In this document: positions 53,887 to 63,878 of the stretch, piece by piece
Layout: every line of letters starts with the position of its first letter
Position numbering within the stretch: position 1 is the first letter of the stretch
DNA from: Microvirga massiliensis
GTDB lineage: Bacteria; Pseudomonadota; Alphaproteobacteria; Rhizobiales; Beijerinckiaceae
DNA length: 64,000 bases
Assembly (NCBI RefSeq): GCF_001006805.1
Contig: NZ_LN811354.1
Span: 74,067-138,066, forward strand
Direction of reading: 5' to 3'
Program-made: the position numbers and the translations under genes
The notes under the pieces: generated by a model
Database searches by the model: none
Seen by the model: only the letters and a program-made list of their open reading frames with translations
What the model was told of the DNA's origin: nothing

Positions 53887-54405
53887 ATGATGATCCGTTC
53901 CACGCTGCGATGCGCTGCGACCTGCCTCGCACTCATGCTCGTCCAACTTCCGGCCTCGGCTCAGACAGCCGGGCAGGGCACGAATTTCTCTGCGCAGCAT
54001 CTCGTTTACGCACGGGAAGTGGCAGCTGCCTCGGGCCTCACGAAGCCGCTCGATGCTATCGTGCAGGATACCCTGCGTTCCCTCGAGCAGATGAACGTCA
54101 CGCGGCCCGAGATCCGGAAAGATCTCGATGTCGTGGTCGAGATCATCCGTCCGGAGATCGAGAAGCAGAAGCAGCAGATGGTCGAGTTGGCGGCGCGCAC
54201 GGTTGCGGGCCGAATGACCGAGGACGAGCTTCGTCAGGTTGCCGCTTTCTTCAAGTCTCCGGTCGGGCAGAAATATCTTGAGACCGAGCCGCTGATTCTT
54301 GGCGATTTCGTGCGCGATATGGGCACCTGGACGCAGAACGTCGCAGAATATGCGATGCACCGGGCTCGCGACGAGATGGGCAAGAGAGGGCACGCCCTCC
54401 AATAG
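53887..54405 (+). CDS. DUF2059 protein, exported
   Basis: Periplasmic protein of 172 aa with a signal peptide (CAATCLALMLVQLPASAQT). The DUF2059 helical domain follows: AREVAAASGLTKPLDAIV, then MTEDELRQVAAFFKSPVGQKYLE, the family's most conserved segment. Function unknown to me. Lies 27 bases behind rpiA, matching the rpiA-DUF2059-gor neighbourhood known from rhizobia, here interrupted by an O-antigen-ligase-like gene. Confidence 0.88.
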   Translation: MMIRSTLRCAATCLALMLVQLPASAQTAGQGTNFSAQHLVYAREVAAASGLTKPLDAIVQDTLRSLEQMNVTRPEIRKDLDVVVEIIRPEIEKQKQQMVELAARTVAGRMTEDELRQVAAFFKSPVGQKYLETEPLILGDFVRDMGTWTQNVAEYAMHRARDEMGKRGHALQ

Positions 54406-54459
54406 AGGCCCGGCCAGGCACTCGGATCTGGTGATGCCATGCGAGAGGAGCATCCCGCC

Positions 54460-55716
54460 ATGACGGTCGCATCGTCGATTCGGGCTTCGTATGACGAGTC
54501 GGCGACATGGATCGCCCCCCGCCTCTGGCAGGGTGCGATCCTGTCTCTCGTGCTCCTGCCGGTCGGGATGGCGATCGCACACCGTTCGAGCCCAGTTTTC
54601 CTGACTGTTGCTGCCTTGTTCTGCGCTGCGGCGACCTGCGCGGAGAGCGGCGTCGCTGCGTTGCTCGGACGCATGCTGCGCGCGGCTCGTTCCCCGCTCG
54701 GAATGGCGGTCCTCGCTGCCCTCGCGTGGTGCATCCTGTCACTTCTCTGGAGCGGCGCTCCGCTCCTGACGATCAGAGCGCTCGGTGAGTTCTGGCTGTC
54801 CGTCCTCGCTGGATTCGTTCTGTTCCTCACTCTTCCGCCTCACCTTGGTCGCAGCGCATATCTCGGGCTCGCCTTCGGGATCATCGTCGCGAGTGTCATC
54901 ATCCTTACTGATCTTTCGAGTGGCCTCGCCTTGCGTCAGGCCATTGGTGTGCGATCGGCCAGCTTCATCCATAACCGGCCGGCGCTCACGCTGCTGTTGG
55001 GACTCGTGCCGCTCCTTACCCTGGCGATACTTCGCCCGGGCGCGGTGAATCGAATCGTCGTCGGACTTGCAGCGCTCGGCGTTCTCGGGGTCGTGGCGAT
55101 CTCGGAAAGCGGAGCCGCACGTCTTGGAGCGCTGGTGGCCATCGCGGTGGTGGCGATTGCCCGCACGTCCCAGCGGGCATGCGCCGGAATGCTGGCCCTC
55201 GCCCTCGCCTCCGCGATTCTGCTCGCTCCGCTCACCGGGCCGATTGCCGGAGCGCTCATTCCTGCTCGACTTCATCAGGCCTTGGCTGCCAGCAACTCGC
55301 AGGCGCGCGTCGAAATCTGGCAGAGCTTCGGCGCAGCAGTGGCGGCGGAGCCCTGGCTCGGAGCAGGATTCGGGACGAGCGCCCGCATGGGCGATCTTCC
55401 GGTAGCCGAGGAGGTTGCTCCTGAGCGTCGCGAACTCCTTGGCGCGAGCCATGCGCACAATGCGGCGCTGCAGATCTGGGTCGAGCTCGGTTTCCCGGGA
55501 GCGCTCATGGCTCTTGCGATCGCCCTGCTGGTCCTCCGTTGCGCCGCCCAGGGCAGCGGCATCATGCCGACTGCCGAGCTTGCATTTCTCGCGGTTGTCG
55601 CCTCCGTGTCCCTGATCGGACACGGCGCCTGGCAAGCCTGGTGGGCTTCGTCGGTAGCTGCTGCCTTGGTGTGGCTCCGGGGCGTGCGCATGCGGGAGCA
55701 GGGGATGATCGGATGA
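54460..55716 (+). CDS. O-antigen ligase family (Wzy/WaaL-like) membrane protein
   Basis: Polytopic membrane protein, 418 aa, with ten to twelve segments. The Wzy_C/O-antigen ligase region includes the large periplasmic loop with ARVEIWQSFGAAVAAEPWLGAGFGT and SHAHNAALQIWVELGFPGAL, where the paired His residues are the family's conserved site. It probably polymerises or ligates a surface glycan. ATG 54460 follows gaggag; ATG 54439 is the alternative. Its stop overlaps gor (ATGA). No other glycan genes are nearby. Confidence 0.87.
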   Translation: MTVASSIRASYDESATWIAPRLWQGAILSLVLLPVGMAIAHRSSPVFLTVAALFCAAATCAESGVAALLGRMLRAARSPLGMAVLAALAWCILSLLWSGAPLLTIRALGEFWLSVLAGFVLFLTLPPHLGRSAYLGLAFGIIVASVIILTDLSSGLALRQAIGVRSASFIHNRPALTLLLGLVPLLTLAILRPGAVNRIVVGLAALGVLGVVAISESGAARLGALVAIAVVAIARTSQRACAGMLALALASAILLAPLTGPIAGALIPARLHQALAASNSQARVEIWQSFGAAVAAEPWLGAGFGTSARMGDLPVAEEVAPERRELLGASHAHNAALQIWVELGFPGALMALAIALLVLRCAAQGSGIMPTAELAFLAVVASVSLIGHGAWQAWWASSVAAALVWLRGVRMREQGMIG

Positions 55717-57098
55717 GCAACTTCGACGTCGATCTCTTCGTCATCGGTGGTGGCTCCGGAGGCGTCCGGGCGGCGCGGATCGCTGCGGGCTATGGGGCAC
55801 GGGTCGTGGTCGCCGAGGAATACCGCGTCGGCGGGACCTGCGTGATCCGCGGATGTGTCCCGAAGAAGCTTCTCGTCTATGCAAGCCGGTTCTCGGACGA
55901 TTTCGAGGATGCGGCGGGCTTTGGCTGGACGGTCGAGAAGCCCCGTTTCGACTGGCCTACGCTGATCCGCAACAAGGACCGGGAGATCAGTCGCCTCGAA
56001 GGCATCTATCGCTCCAATCTCGAGAAGGCCGGAGTCGAGATCATCGACTCGCGTGCGGTGATCGAGGATGCCCATACGGTACGGGTGCTGAGCACCGGCG
56101 CCCGCGTGCGGGCGCGATACATTCTGGTTGCTGTCGGGGCTCGGCCGTCGCTCGAACCCGCGATTCCGGGAGGTGAACTCGGGATCACATCGAACGAAGT
56201 CTTCGATCTCGCCGAGCAGCCGCGCCGCATCCTGGTCATCGGCGGCGGCTATATCGCCGTGGAATTCGCCGGCATCTTCCGAGGGTTGGGCAGCGAGGTG
56301 ACGCTCGTGCATCGCGGAGACAAGCTGCTGCGCGGCTTCGACGAGGACATTCGCGATGCGATTGGCGACGCCTACGCCCGTGGCGGGGTTCGCCTCAGGC
56401 TCGGACGCACCGTCGATCGGCTCGATCGCCGGGGCGGTGCCATCCAGGCAACGCTTTCCGACGGCGAAGTCCTCGAATTCGATACCGTCCTCGGCGCGAC
56501 GGGTCGCCGCCCGAACATCACCGGCCTTGGGCTCGAGACGGCCGGAATTGAGGTCGACGCGGTCGGCGCCATTCCCGTGGATGCCTATTCACAGACCATC
56601 ACGCCCTCGATCTACGCCGTCGGGGATGTCACCAACCGGGCCAATCTCACTCCGGTGGCGATCCGTGAGGGGCATGCCTTTGCGGATACCGTGTTCGGCG
56701 GAAAGCCGACGATCGTCGATCACTCGATCATCCCCACCGCCGTCTTCTCGACTCCGGAGATCGGCGTGATCGGGTTCAGCGAGGTGGCGGCCCGCAAGCT
56801 CCATGGAGAGATCGACGTCTACCGCACGAGCTTCCGGCCCATGCGCGCAACGCTATCGGGGCGTGATGACCGCGTTCTCATGAAGCTCCTCGTCGACAAG
56901 GCGACGGACCGGGTCGTCGGGGTCCACATCATGGGAAGCGATGCCGGTGAGATGATCCAGCTCGCGGGCATCGCCGTCACCATGGGAGCCACGAAGGCGG
57001 ATTTCGACCGCACGATTGCCGTGCACCCGACCGCTGCCGAAGAACTCGTGACCATGCGGACCCCGGTCGTCGTGAAGACGCCCGTTTCAGTTGGCTGA
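55713..57098 (+). CDS. gor: Glutathione-disulfide reductase
   Basis: FAD/NADPH enzyme of 461 aa that reduces glutathione disulfide. FAD loop VIGGGSGGVRAARIAAGYG; redox-active disulfide in GGTCVIRGCVPKKLLVYAS; NADPH loop VIGGGYIAVEFAGIFRGLG; second FAD motif YAVGDVTNRANLTPVA; C-terminal HPTAAEELVTMR with the catalytic His-Glu pair. ATG 55713 overlaps the preceding stop; the longer frame from 55539 runs through that gene and is rejected. Supplies GSH for the GST and glyoxalase in this window. Confidence 0.95.
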   Translation: MSNFDVDLFVIGGGSGGVRAARIAAGYGARVVVAEEYRVGGTCVIRGCVPKKLLVYASRFSDDFEDAAGFGWTVEKPRFDWPTLIRNKDREISRLEGIYRSNLEKAGVEIIDSRAVIEDAHTVRVLSTGARVRARYILVAVGARPSLEPAIPGGELGITSNEVFDLAEQPRRILVIGGGYIAVEFAGIFRGLGSEVTLVHRGDKLLRGFDEDIRDAIGDAYARGGVRLRLGRTVDRLDRRGGAIQATLSDGEVLEFDTVLGATGRRPNITGLGLETAGIEVDAVGAIPVDAYSQTITPSIYAVGDVTNRANLTPVAIREGHAFADTVFGGKPTIVDHSIIPTAVFSTPEIGVIGFSEVAARKLHGEIDVYRTSFRPMRATLSGRDDRVLMKLLVDKATDRVVGVHIMGSDAGEMIQLAGIAVTMGATKADFDRTIAVHPTAAEELVTMRTPVVVKTPVSVG

Positions 57099-57242
57099 TG
57101 GGCCGCTACTCTGCTTTCATCTCGCAAGAGGAGTATCGGCCGATCAGCCGCAAGCGCCGCTCTCGCCTTTCGGGGAAGGTTTCGTGTATAGGTCCGGCGC
57201 CATGGGGGCGGTTCGAAACTGGGGTGTCGAAGGAAACGGGTC

Positions 57243-58628
57243 ATGAGCGAGCGTTGGACGCCGGATAGCTGGAGAAATAAGCCAATCCAGCAGGTGCCCG
57301 TTTATGCGGACGAGAAAGCCCTCGGGCAGGTCGAGCAGCAGCTCGCCGGGTTTCCGCCTCTGGTGTTTGCCGGTGAGGCTCGCAAGCTGAAGCGCTCCCT
57401 TGCCAAGGTTGCAGCAGGTGAATCCTTCCTGCTTCAGGGTGGCGATTGCGCGGAGAGCTTCGCCGAGCATTCGGCCGACAATATCCGCGATTTCTTCCGC
57501 GTATTCCTTCAGATGGCCGTGGTCCTTACCTTCGCGGGCGGCTCGCCGGTGGTGAAGATCGGTCGGGTCGCCGGCCAGTTCGCGAAGCCGCGTTCTGCAC
57601 CGACGGAGACCGTCGATGGCGTCGAACTGCCGAGCTACCGGGGAGACATCATCAACGATATCGCGTTCACGGGGGAGGGGCGTGAGCCGGATCCGCGTCG
57701 ACAGCTGATGGCCTACCGGCAGGCTGCCGCGACTCTCAATCTCCTCCGCGCCTTCGCGACCGGAGGTTATGCCAACCTCGAAAACGCGCATCGCTGGATG
57801 CTGGGCTTCGTCAAGGACAGCCCGCAATCATCCCGCTATCGCGAGCTCGCGGAACGCATCACCGAGACGATGGACTTCATGAAGGCGATCGGCATCGATC
57901 CCGAAGTCCATCCGGAGATGCGCACAACGGACTTCTACACGAGCCACGAAGCGCTGCTCCTCGGCTACGAGCAGGCGATGACCCGGGTGGATTCGACTAC
58001 AGGCGACTGGTACGCGACTTCGGGACACATGCTCTGGATCGGAGATCGCACCCGCGACCCCGATGAGGCGCATGTCGAATATGTGCGCGGCATCAAGAAC
58101 CCGATCGGGCTCAAATGCGGGCCGAGCTTGACGCCTGATGGCCTGATCCGCCTGATCGATGTTCTCAATCCGGAGAATGAGCCTGGCCGGCTCACGCTGA
58201 TCTGCCGCTTCGGTGCGGACAAGGTGTTCGATCACTTGCCTGCTCTCATCCGTGCGGTAAAGCGCGAAGGCCGGACGGTGATCTGGTCATGCGATCCGAT
58301 GCACGGCAATACGATCAAGTCTGCGTCGGGCTACAAGACGCGGCCCTTCGAGATGGTGATGGGAGAGGTGAGGAACTTCTTTGCCGTTCACCAGGGGGAG
58401 GGCACGCATGCGGGTGGCGTACACCTCGAGATGACCGGCAAGAATGTCACGGAATGCACGGGTGGTGCTCGAGCCGTGACGGATGCCGACCTGCGGGATC
58501 GCTATCACACCTATTGCGATCCGCGCCTCAATGCGGATCAGGCTTTGGAGATAGCGTTCCTCACTGCAGAACTCATCAAGCGCGAACGTCAATCTCGCGG
58601 ACGGCCTCACCCAGTCGCGGCCGAGTGA
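57243..58628 (+). CDS. 3-Deoxy-7-phosphoheptulonate synthase, class II
   Basis: Plant-type (class II) DAHP synthase, 461 aa, first step of the shikimate pathway: phosphoenolpyruvate plus erythrose 4-phosphate. Family motifs: [15 protein letters not shown] with the metal Cys, [41 protein letters not shown] with a metal His, and [18 protein letters not shown] with the metal Glu. Full length, with aagga before the ATG. In many Alphaproteobacteria this is the only DAHP synthase. Monocistronic. Confidence 0.95.
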   Translation: MSERWTPDSWRNKPIQQVPVYADEKALGQVEQQLAGFPPLVFAGEARKLKRSLAKVAAGESFLLQGGDCAESFAEHSADNIRDFFRVFLQMAVVLTFAGGSPVVKIGRVAGQFAKPRSAPTETVDGVELPSYRGDIINDIAFTGEGREPDPRRQLMAYRQAAATLNLLRAFATGGYANLENAHRWMLGFVKDSPQSSRYRELAERITETMDFMKAIGIDPEVHPEMRTTDFYTSHEALLLGYEQAMTRVDSTTGDWYATSGHMLWIGDRTRDPDEAHVEYVRGIKNPIGLKCGPSLTPDGLIRLIDVLNPENEPGRLTLICRFGADKVFDHLPALIRAVKREGRTVIWSCDPMHGNTIKSASGYKTRPFEMVMGEVRNFFAVHQGEGTHAGGVHLEMTGKNVTECTGGARAVTDADLRDRYHTYCDPRLNADQALEIAFLTAELIKRERQSRGRPHPVAAE

Positions 58629-58662
58629 TTTCTCGTCCGAGACTGGAGTCGGCCTCTCGGGC

Positions 58663-58746
58663 TCAGCTCAGATAGCCGAGGAAGAACAAGATCAGGATGA
58701 TCGGCAGCGGAATGCCGATCAGCCAGAGAAGACCACCTTTCAGCAT
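58663..58746 (-). CDS. 27-residue hydrophobic small protein
   Basis: Short gene encoding 27 residues, beginning MLKGGLLWLIGIPLP and continuing IILILFFLGYLS, essentially one membrane helix. A ggag lies eight bases before the ATG. I recall very similar tiny hydrophobic proteins annotated as hypothetical in Rhizobiales, which raises confidence, but this is memory and not a search. It lies between DAHP synthase and nadE on the opposite strand. Function unknown. Confidence 0.6.
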   Translation of the reverse strand: MLKGGLLWLIGIPLPIILILFFLGYLS

Positions 58747-58899
58747 CGTCAAACTCCAGGTTGATGTCCGTGGACAACGGCCTCACCTGGGGCGGGTTCC
58801 CTGTCACGCTTCCTCTCAAGGGATAGGGGCGGCGTCTGGCATGCGATCGCTCATGCGGCTCGTTGCTGCCCGAGCAGCCACGCGCTACATGCGGCAATC

Positions 58900-60634
58900 A
58901 TGTCGCAGAACTCCCTGAAGATAGCGCTCGCGCAGCTCAATCCGACCTTGGGCGACGTCTCGGCGAACGAGAACAAGGCGAGGGCCGCACGCGCCGAAGC
59001 CGCCCGCCTCGGCGCCGACCTCGTCATGTTCCCAGAACTCTTCCTGGCCGGATATCCGCCCGAGGATCTCGTCCTGAAGCCGGCCTTCCAGGATGCCTGC
59101 CGGCGGAGCTGCGAAGCCCTGGCTCGCGAGACAGACGACGGCGGGCCGGCCGTCCTGATCGGGCTCCCCTGGGCAGAAGCGGGAGACCTCTTCAACGCTT
59201 ATGCACTCCTCGACAGAGGCGTGATCGCCGCCGTGCGATTCAAGGTGGATCTTCCGAACTACGGTGTGTTCGACGAGAAGCGGGTGTTCATACCCGGCCC
59301 TCTTCCGGGACCCGTTGCGGTTCGCGGCGTGCGGATCGGCATCCCGATCTGCGAGGACATCTGGAAGGAAGAGGTCGTCGAGTGCCTTTCGGAGACCGGG
59401 GCGGAATTGCTGCTCGTTCCCAATGGCTCGCCGTACTGGCGCGGCAAGACGGATGAACGCTTCAGCATTGCGGCGGCACGCGTCACCGAGAGCCGGCTGC
59501 CTCTCGTCTACCTCAATCAGGTCGGGGGGCAGGACGAACTCGTCTTCGATGGCGCCTCGTTCATCCTGAACGCCAATGCCGAACTCGCCTGTCAGCTGCC
59601 GGCCTTTGCGGAAACGGTGGCGCTGACGGAGTGGGAACGCGTCGACGGCGAATGGCGATGCTGCAAGGCGCCCGTAACGACGGTCGAGGAGGGTGAACAG
59701 GCGGATTATGCAGCCTGCGTTCTCGGGTTGAGAGACTACGTCGAGAAGAACCGATTTCCCGGCGTGGTGCTTGGGCTCTCCGGCGGGATCGATTCGGCCT
59801 TGTGCGCGGCCATGGCCGTGGACGCGCTCGGGTCCGAGCGCGTGCATTGCGTGATGCTGCCCTACCGCTACACCTCGAACGAGTCTCTCTCGGATGCAGC
59901 CGCCTGCGCCGAGGCGCTCAAGGTTCGCTACGATATCGTTCCGATCGCTTCCGCGGTGGAGGGCATAGAAGCAGCCCTTGCACCCATTTTTCAGGGACGG
60001 ACGAGGGACATCACCGAGGAGAATATCCAGAGCCGCGCCCGCGGCACGATCCTGATGTCGATCTCGAACAAGTTCGGTCCCATGGTGGTGACGACCGGAA
60101 ACAAGTCCGAGATGTCCGTCGGATATGCAACGCTCTACGGCGACATGAATGGCGGGTTCAACCCAATCAAGGATCTCTACAAGATGGAGGTCTTTCGCCC
60201 TGTGCGCCTTGCGCAATCGCTGGACGCCGGCAGGCGCCCTTGGCCCGGATGGCGTCGTCATTCCTTCGAACATTATCTCGAAGGCGCCGAGCGCGGAGCT
60301 ACGCGAGAACCAGAAGGACCAGGATTCCCTGCCGCCTTACGAGGTGCTCGATGCGATCCTCGAGGATCTCGTGGAGCGGGAGCTGCGCGTCTCGGACATC
60401 GTCGCGAAGGGGTTCGATCTCGAGACGGTGTGCAAAGTCGAACGGCTCCTCCTGATTGCCGAATACAAGCGGCGGCAATCCGCTCCGGGGGTCAAGGTCA
60501 CGCGCCGAAGCTTCGGGCGCGACCGGCGCTATCCAATCGTCAACCGCTTTCGCGATACGGGAGATCCGCCCTTCCAGTCGAACGGGACCGTGTCACCGCC
60601 GCTCAATCCGAGAGCCCAGAGTTTCGACGTCTGA
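58900..60634 (+). pseudogene. nadE: Glutamine-dependent NAD+ synthetase, frameshifted as sequenced
   Basis: NadE with an N-terminal glutaminase (nitrilase fold: Glu46 in FPELF, Lys115 in RFKVDLP, Cys151 in IPICEDIW) and a C-terminal NAD synthetase domain (PP-loop LGLSGGIDSALCAA). Frame 1 is intact to KMEVF at about 60195 and then turns to nonsense; the correct continuation ALCALRNRWTPAGALGPDGV lies in the +1 frame and runs to the TGA at 60634 (ending RAQSFDV). Removing one T of the TTT at 60193-60195 restores a 577-aa protein of normal family length. Because NadE is usually essential, a sequencing or assembly error is more likely than real decay. The 790-aa open frame to 61272 is an artefact. 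Confidence 0.9.
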
Positions 60635-60668
60635 GCCGACAGGCATCAGCGCGCAATCGTGAGAATCC

Positions 60669-62009
60669 ATGTCAACGCCCCGCGTTCGCTTCGCTCCATC
60701 GCCGACGGGCCGCCTCCACATCGGGAATGCGCGCACTGCTCTTCTCAACGCGCTGTTCGCGCGACGGACGGGCGGCACTTTCATTCTGCGGTTCGATGAT
60801 ACTGATGTCGAGCGATCCCGTCCCGAATACGCAACCGCCATCGAAGAGGACCTCGCATGGCTCGGTATCCCGCCCGGCCTCGTGGTGCGCCAGTCTGAGC
60901 GGTTTTCCTTCTATGACGAGGCGGCCGACCGTCTGCGGAGCATGGGGCGCCTCTATGCTTGCTATGAAACCCAGGAGGAGCTGGAGTTTCGCCGCAGGCG
61001 CCAGTTGGCTCGCGGTCTGCCGCCGATCTACGATCGGGCAGCGCTTTCGCTCAGCGATGAGGATCGCAGGAAGCTCGAGGCGGACGGTCGCCGGCCGCAC
61101 TGGCGCTTCAAGCTCGATCATCGCACGATCGAGTGGCAGGACATGGTTCGCGGCGCGAGCCATGTGGACTGCGCTTCCCTGTCTGATCCTGTTCTGGTGC
61201 GGGAAGACGGCACCTATCTCTACACGCTGCCGTCGGTCGTCGACGACATCGCCCTCGCAGTCAGCCACGTGATCCGTGGCGAGGATCACGTCACGAACAC
61301 GGCGGTGCAGATCCAGCTCTTCGAGGCCTTGGGTGCTGCGCCTCCGATTTTCGCGCACCACAACCTCCTTACCACGGCGAGTGGCGAGGGGCTGTCGAAG
61401 CGTCTGGGGCACCTGTCGCTGTCGAGCCTGCGGGAGAGCGGGTTCGAGGCTGCTGCCGTGGCATCGCTCGCGGTCCTGGTCGGTTCTGCGGAATCGGTGC
61501 GGGCTGTCGCCGACCTCGATCAGCTCGCCGAACTCGTCGATTTCGCTCATATCTCGCGTGCTCCTGCACGCTTCGACGAGGCCGAGCTCGACCAGCTGAA
61601 CGCCCATCTCGTTCACGAGATGCCCTATTCTGCCGTCCGCGACCGTCTCGCTGCGCTCGGCATTGGCGGGGGCGAGGCGTTCTGGATGGCCGTCCGTTCG
61701 AACCTCACGAAGGTCGCGGACGCCGTTTCCTGGTGGAAGATCATCGACGGCGAGATCACACCCGAAATCGAGGATCCCGGCTTCACGAAAGCGGCGGCGC
61801 AACTGCTTCCGCCGGAGCCGTGGAACGAGTCCACATGGAAAACCTGGACCGAGGCCGTCAAACGCGAGACCGGCGCTCGTGGGCGCGCCTTGTTCATGCC
61901 GTTGCGCCGCGCTCTGACCGGGCTCGATCACGGGCCGGAACTCGCCGTGCTCCTGCCGCTGATCGGTCTCGAGAAGGCAAAAGCACGCCTATCCGGCGCG
62001 GCGGCCTGA
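60669..62009 (+). CDS. gltX: Glutamyl-tRNA synthetase
   Basis: Class I aminoacyl-tRNA synthetase, 446 aa. The ATP-site motif is [15 protein letters not shown] (HIGN, as usual in alphaproteobacterial GluRS) and the second is [11 protein letters not shown], a divergent [18 protein letters not shown] and [12 protein letters not shown] are glutamate/tRNA acceptor contacts. The C-terminal anticodon-binding part is compact; Alphaproteobacteria often carry two gltX paralogs and this may be the shorter one. ATG 60669, 34 bases behind nadE. Confidence 0.94.
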   Translation: MSTPRVRFAPSPTGRLHIGNARTALLNALFARRTGGTFILRFDDTDVERSRPEYATAIEEDLAWLGIPPGLVVRQSERFSFYDEAADRLRSMGRLYACYETQEELEFRRRRQLARGLPPIYDRAALSLSDEDRRKLEADGRRPHWRFKLDHRTIEWQDMVRGASHVDCASLSDPVLVREDGTYLYTLPSVVDDIALAVSHVIRGEDHVTNTAVQIQLFEALGAAPPIFAHHNLLTTASGEGLSKRLGHLSLSSLRESGFEAAAVASLAVLVGSAESVRAVADLDQLAELVDFAHISRAPARFDEAELDQLNAHLVHEMPYSAVRDRLAALGIGGGEAFWMAVRSNLTKVADAVSWWKIIDGEITPEIEDPGFTKAAAQLLPPEPWNESTWKTWTEAVKRETGARGRALFMPLRRALTGLDHGPELAVLLPLIGLEKAKARLSGAAA

Positions 62010-62030
62010 GCCGCCGAGCCGGCGGAAAGC

Positions 62031-63179
62031 CTATCGCTGGTGTCCTTCCGGCACCGGGATGACGTTCGGAGCAACGACCCTGACCGCACGCTTCGCGCCA
62101 TCGGGCCCGCTCACCTGGAGCTTTGGTCCTTCCGAGCGGGTGACCACCCGCGACGACTCGATCGATTTGGGTCCGATGCCGGCGGATTCGCCACCTGCAG
62201 TCGGTGCAGAGGCTCCGACCTCGGCTTCGGCGGCCGCCTCGGCCTCTGCCGCCTCGTTCGCCTTACGGTCCGAGGCCTGACGGCCCTTCTGCTCGGCGGC
62301 CTGCTTGGGCCGCGCGAGTTCGTCGGACTTCTCGGCCGTGACGATGATGTCGCCCTTGCGCTGTTCCAACATGCTCTCCGCAGTGCGGAGCGTCTCTGTC
62401 CAGGACTGACCACCCTTGCGGCAGGAGCAGGCTTCGTCGAAGCTCTTCTGGAACCGGAAGGCGTTCGGCAGCGAAGTATAGGGGCGTCCGTTCAGGGATA
62501 CGGCCCGGTAGAGCTGGTCGTCGCTCCCCGGCGTCGAGAAGGCCTGGGTCTCGGCGCCGGGGCAAAGAGCCTGGCACATTTCATCCGCGCTTTCGCGTCC
62601 GCCCGGGGCATTGGCCAGCGGGAAGAAGAATCCGTCGCAGGTCCGCACGCAAACGAGCCGGCGCCCGCCGAGCGATTGCTCCCGCGGCGCCTCGCCTTGA
62701 GAAGCGCCCAGACCCGGATCGGCGTTCGGTTGCGTCCGAGGAGGTCCGAACAGCGCCTCGAGGAAGCTGCGCGGGCCGGCTGCCTCCTGCTGAGGCTGCG
62801 GACCGCTGCAGGCCTGCTGGATCGCGGCCATGAGCTGCTGGCGGCGCGCCTCGAGACCCGCGAACGACTCCGACTGACGGGCGACTTGTGCGTAGTTCGC
62901 TTCCATCTGGCGTAGGCGACGCCCGATCGAAGGGCACTCGGCGGGGGGAGGGTCGCCGAAAATCGACAGGGGGCCGCGCTCACACCCGATCGAGTGATAG
63001 TAACTGCTCAGCCGCGCAATCTCGGCGCGCTGGCGTTCGGCGGCCGCTGCAGCCTGCCGGGAACCTCCGCGATCCAGCGCGGCGAGCTCGGCGCGATATT
63101 GCTGGCAAATCGGCGATTGTGCGAATGCGCCTGCGGGAGCGAGCAGGGCAACGAGGAGCGGAGCAAAACGAAACTTCAT
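62031..63179 (-). CDS. DUF2865 protein, exported
   Basis: Secreted protein of 382 aa. Signal peptide (APLLVALLAPAGAFAQS), a coiled-coil stretch (about 25-100, ALDRGGSRQAAAAAERQRAE), then the DUF2865 core with cysteine-rich segments VCVRTCDGFFFPLANA, DEMCQALCPGAET and FDEACSCRKG. The C-terminus is a low-complexity, alanine-, glutamate- and lysine-rich linker. Typical of Hyphomicrobiales; function unknown. ATG 63179 starts the signal peptide. Convergent with gltX, 21 bases apart. Confidence 0.88.
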   Translation of the reverse strand: MKFRFAPLLVALLAPAGAFAQSPICQQYRAELAALDRGGSRQAAAAAERQRAEIARLSSYYHSIGCERGPLSIFGDPPPAECPSIGRRLRQMEANYAQVARQSESFAGLEARRQQLMAAIQQACSGPQPQQEAAGPRSFLEALFGPPRTQPNADPGLGASQGEAPREQSLGGRRLVCVRTCDGFFFPLANAPGGRESADEMCQALCPGAETQAFSTPGSDDQLYRAVSLNGRPYTSLPNAFRFQKSFDEACSCRKGGQSWTETLRTAESMLEQRKGDIIVTAEKSDELARPKQAAEQKGRQASDRKANEAAEAEAAAEAEVGASAPTAGGESAGIGPKSIESSRVVTRSEGPKLQVSGPDGAKRAVRVVAPNVIPVPEGHQR

Positions 63180-63374
63180 GAATCCCAGGCCAGCCAAACA
63201 CTCCCGTCGCTCTGGACGAGATCTGGGGAGGAAAAGCACCATGAACTTGGCCCCTTTGTGATATCCCGAGACTGCTTCGGAAGGAAGTGCCAGCCCAGCG
63301 CCTCTGGGACCCGGACATCTGGTGCTGCGAGCCCGCCGATCCTACATGGTGCGTTTCGAGGAGAAGCTCGGCCA

Positions 63375-63878
63375 ATGCGCGCTATTCTTGCTGCGGCGTT
63401 CGTGACGATGGCCCTGGCCGGATCCGCCGGTGCGCAGGAGCCGGACGTCATCTTCAAGAAATCGACCGTCTGGAGGGCATTGACACCCGACGACAAGCTC
63501 GTCGTGCAGGGGATCGACGACCCGATCGTCGAAGGAGTGGCGTGTCATTTCACCACTCCCGAACGGGGCGGAATCGCCGGGACGGTTGGTCTCGCCGAGG
63601 AGGTTTCGGATATTTCGCTCGCATGCCGGCAGGTCGGCCCGGTCAAGTTCAAGCAGAAATTCGAGCAGGGTGACGTCGTCTTCTCCGAGCGCCGTTCCTT
63701 AGTGTTCAAGCGCATGCGGATCGTGCGGGGCTGCGACGTCAAGCGCAACACCCTCGTCTATCTCGTCTATTCCGACCGTCCGATCGAGGGCTCGCCCAAG
63801 AACTCGACCTCGACCGTGCCCCTGATGCCTTGGGGAAGCGAGCCCGCTCCGCGTTGCGGCGACTGGGTCAAAAGCTGA
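63375..63878 (+). CDS. creA: CreA family protein
   Basis: Periplasmic protein of 167 aa with a signal peptide (ILAAAFVTMALAGSAGAQ). The CreA pattern is clear: VIFKKSTVWRALTPDDKLVV, GIDDPIVEGVACHFTTPERGG, EVSDISLACRQVG and VFSERRSLVFKRMRIVRGCD. CreA is a conserved protein of unknown biochemical role. ATG 63375 is used; the frame extends upstream to 62994 antisense to DUF2865. No gene is recognised in the remaining 122 bases. Confidence 0.9.
   Translation: MRAILAAAFVTMALAGSAGAQEPDVIFKKSTVWRALTPDDKLVVQGIDDPIVEGVACHFTTPERGGIAGTVGLAEEVSDISLACRQVGPVKFKQKFEQGDVVFSERRSLVFKRMRIVRGCDVKRNTLVYLVYSDRPIEGSPKNSTSTVPLMPWGSEPAPRCGDWVKS

Noticed and set aside
60240-61272. C-terminal half of the 790-codon frame starting in nadE
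   Set aside because: After the one-base insertion it reads nonsense through the rest of nadE and through gltX in the wrong frame.
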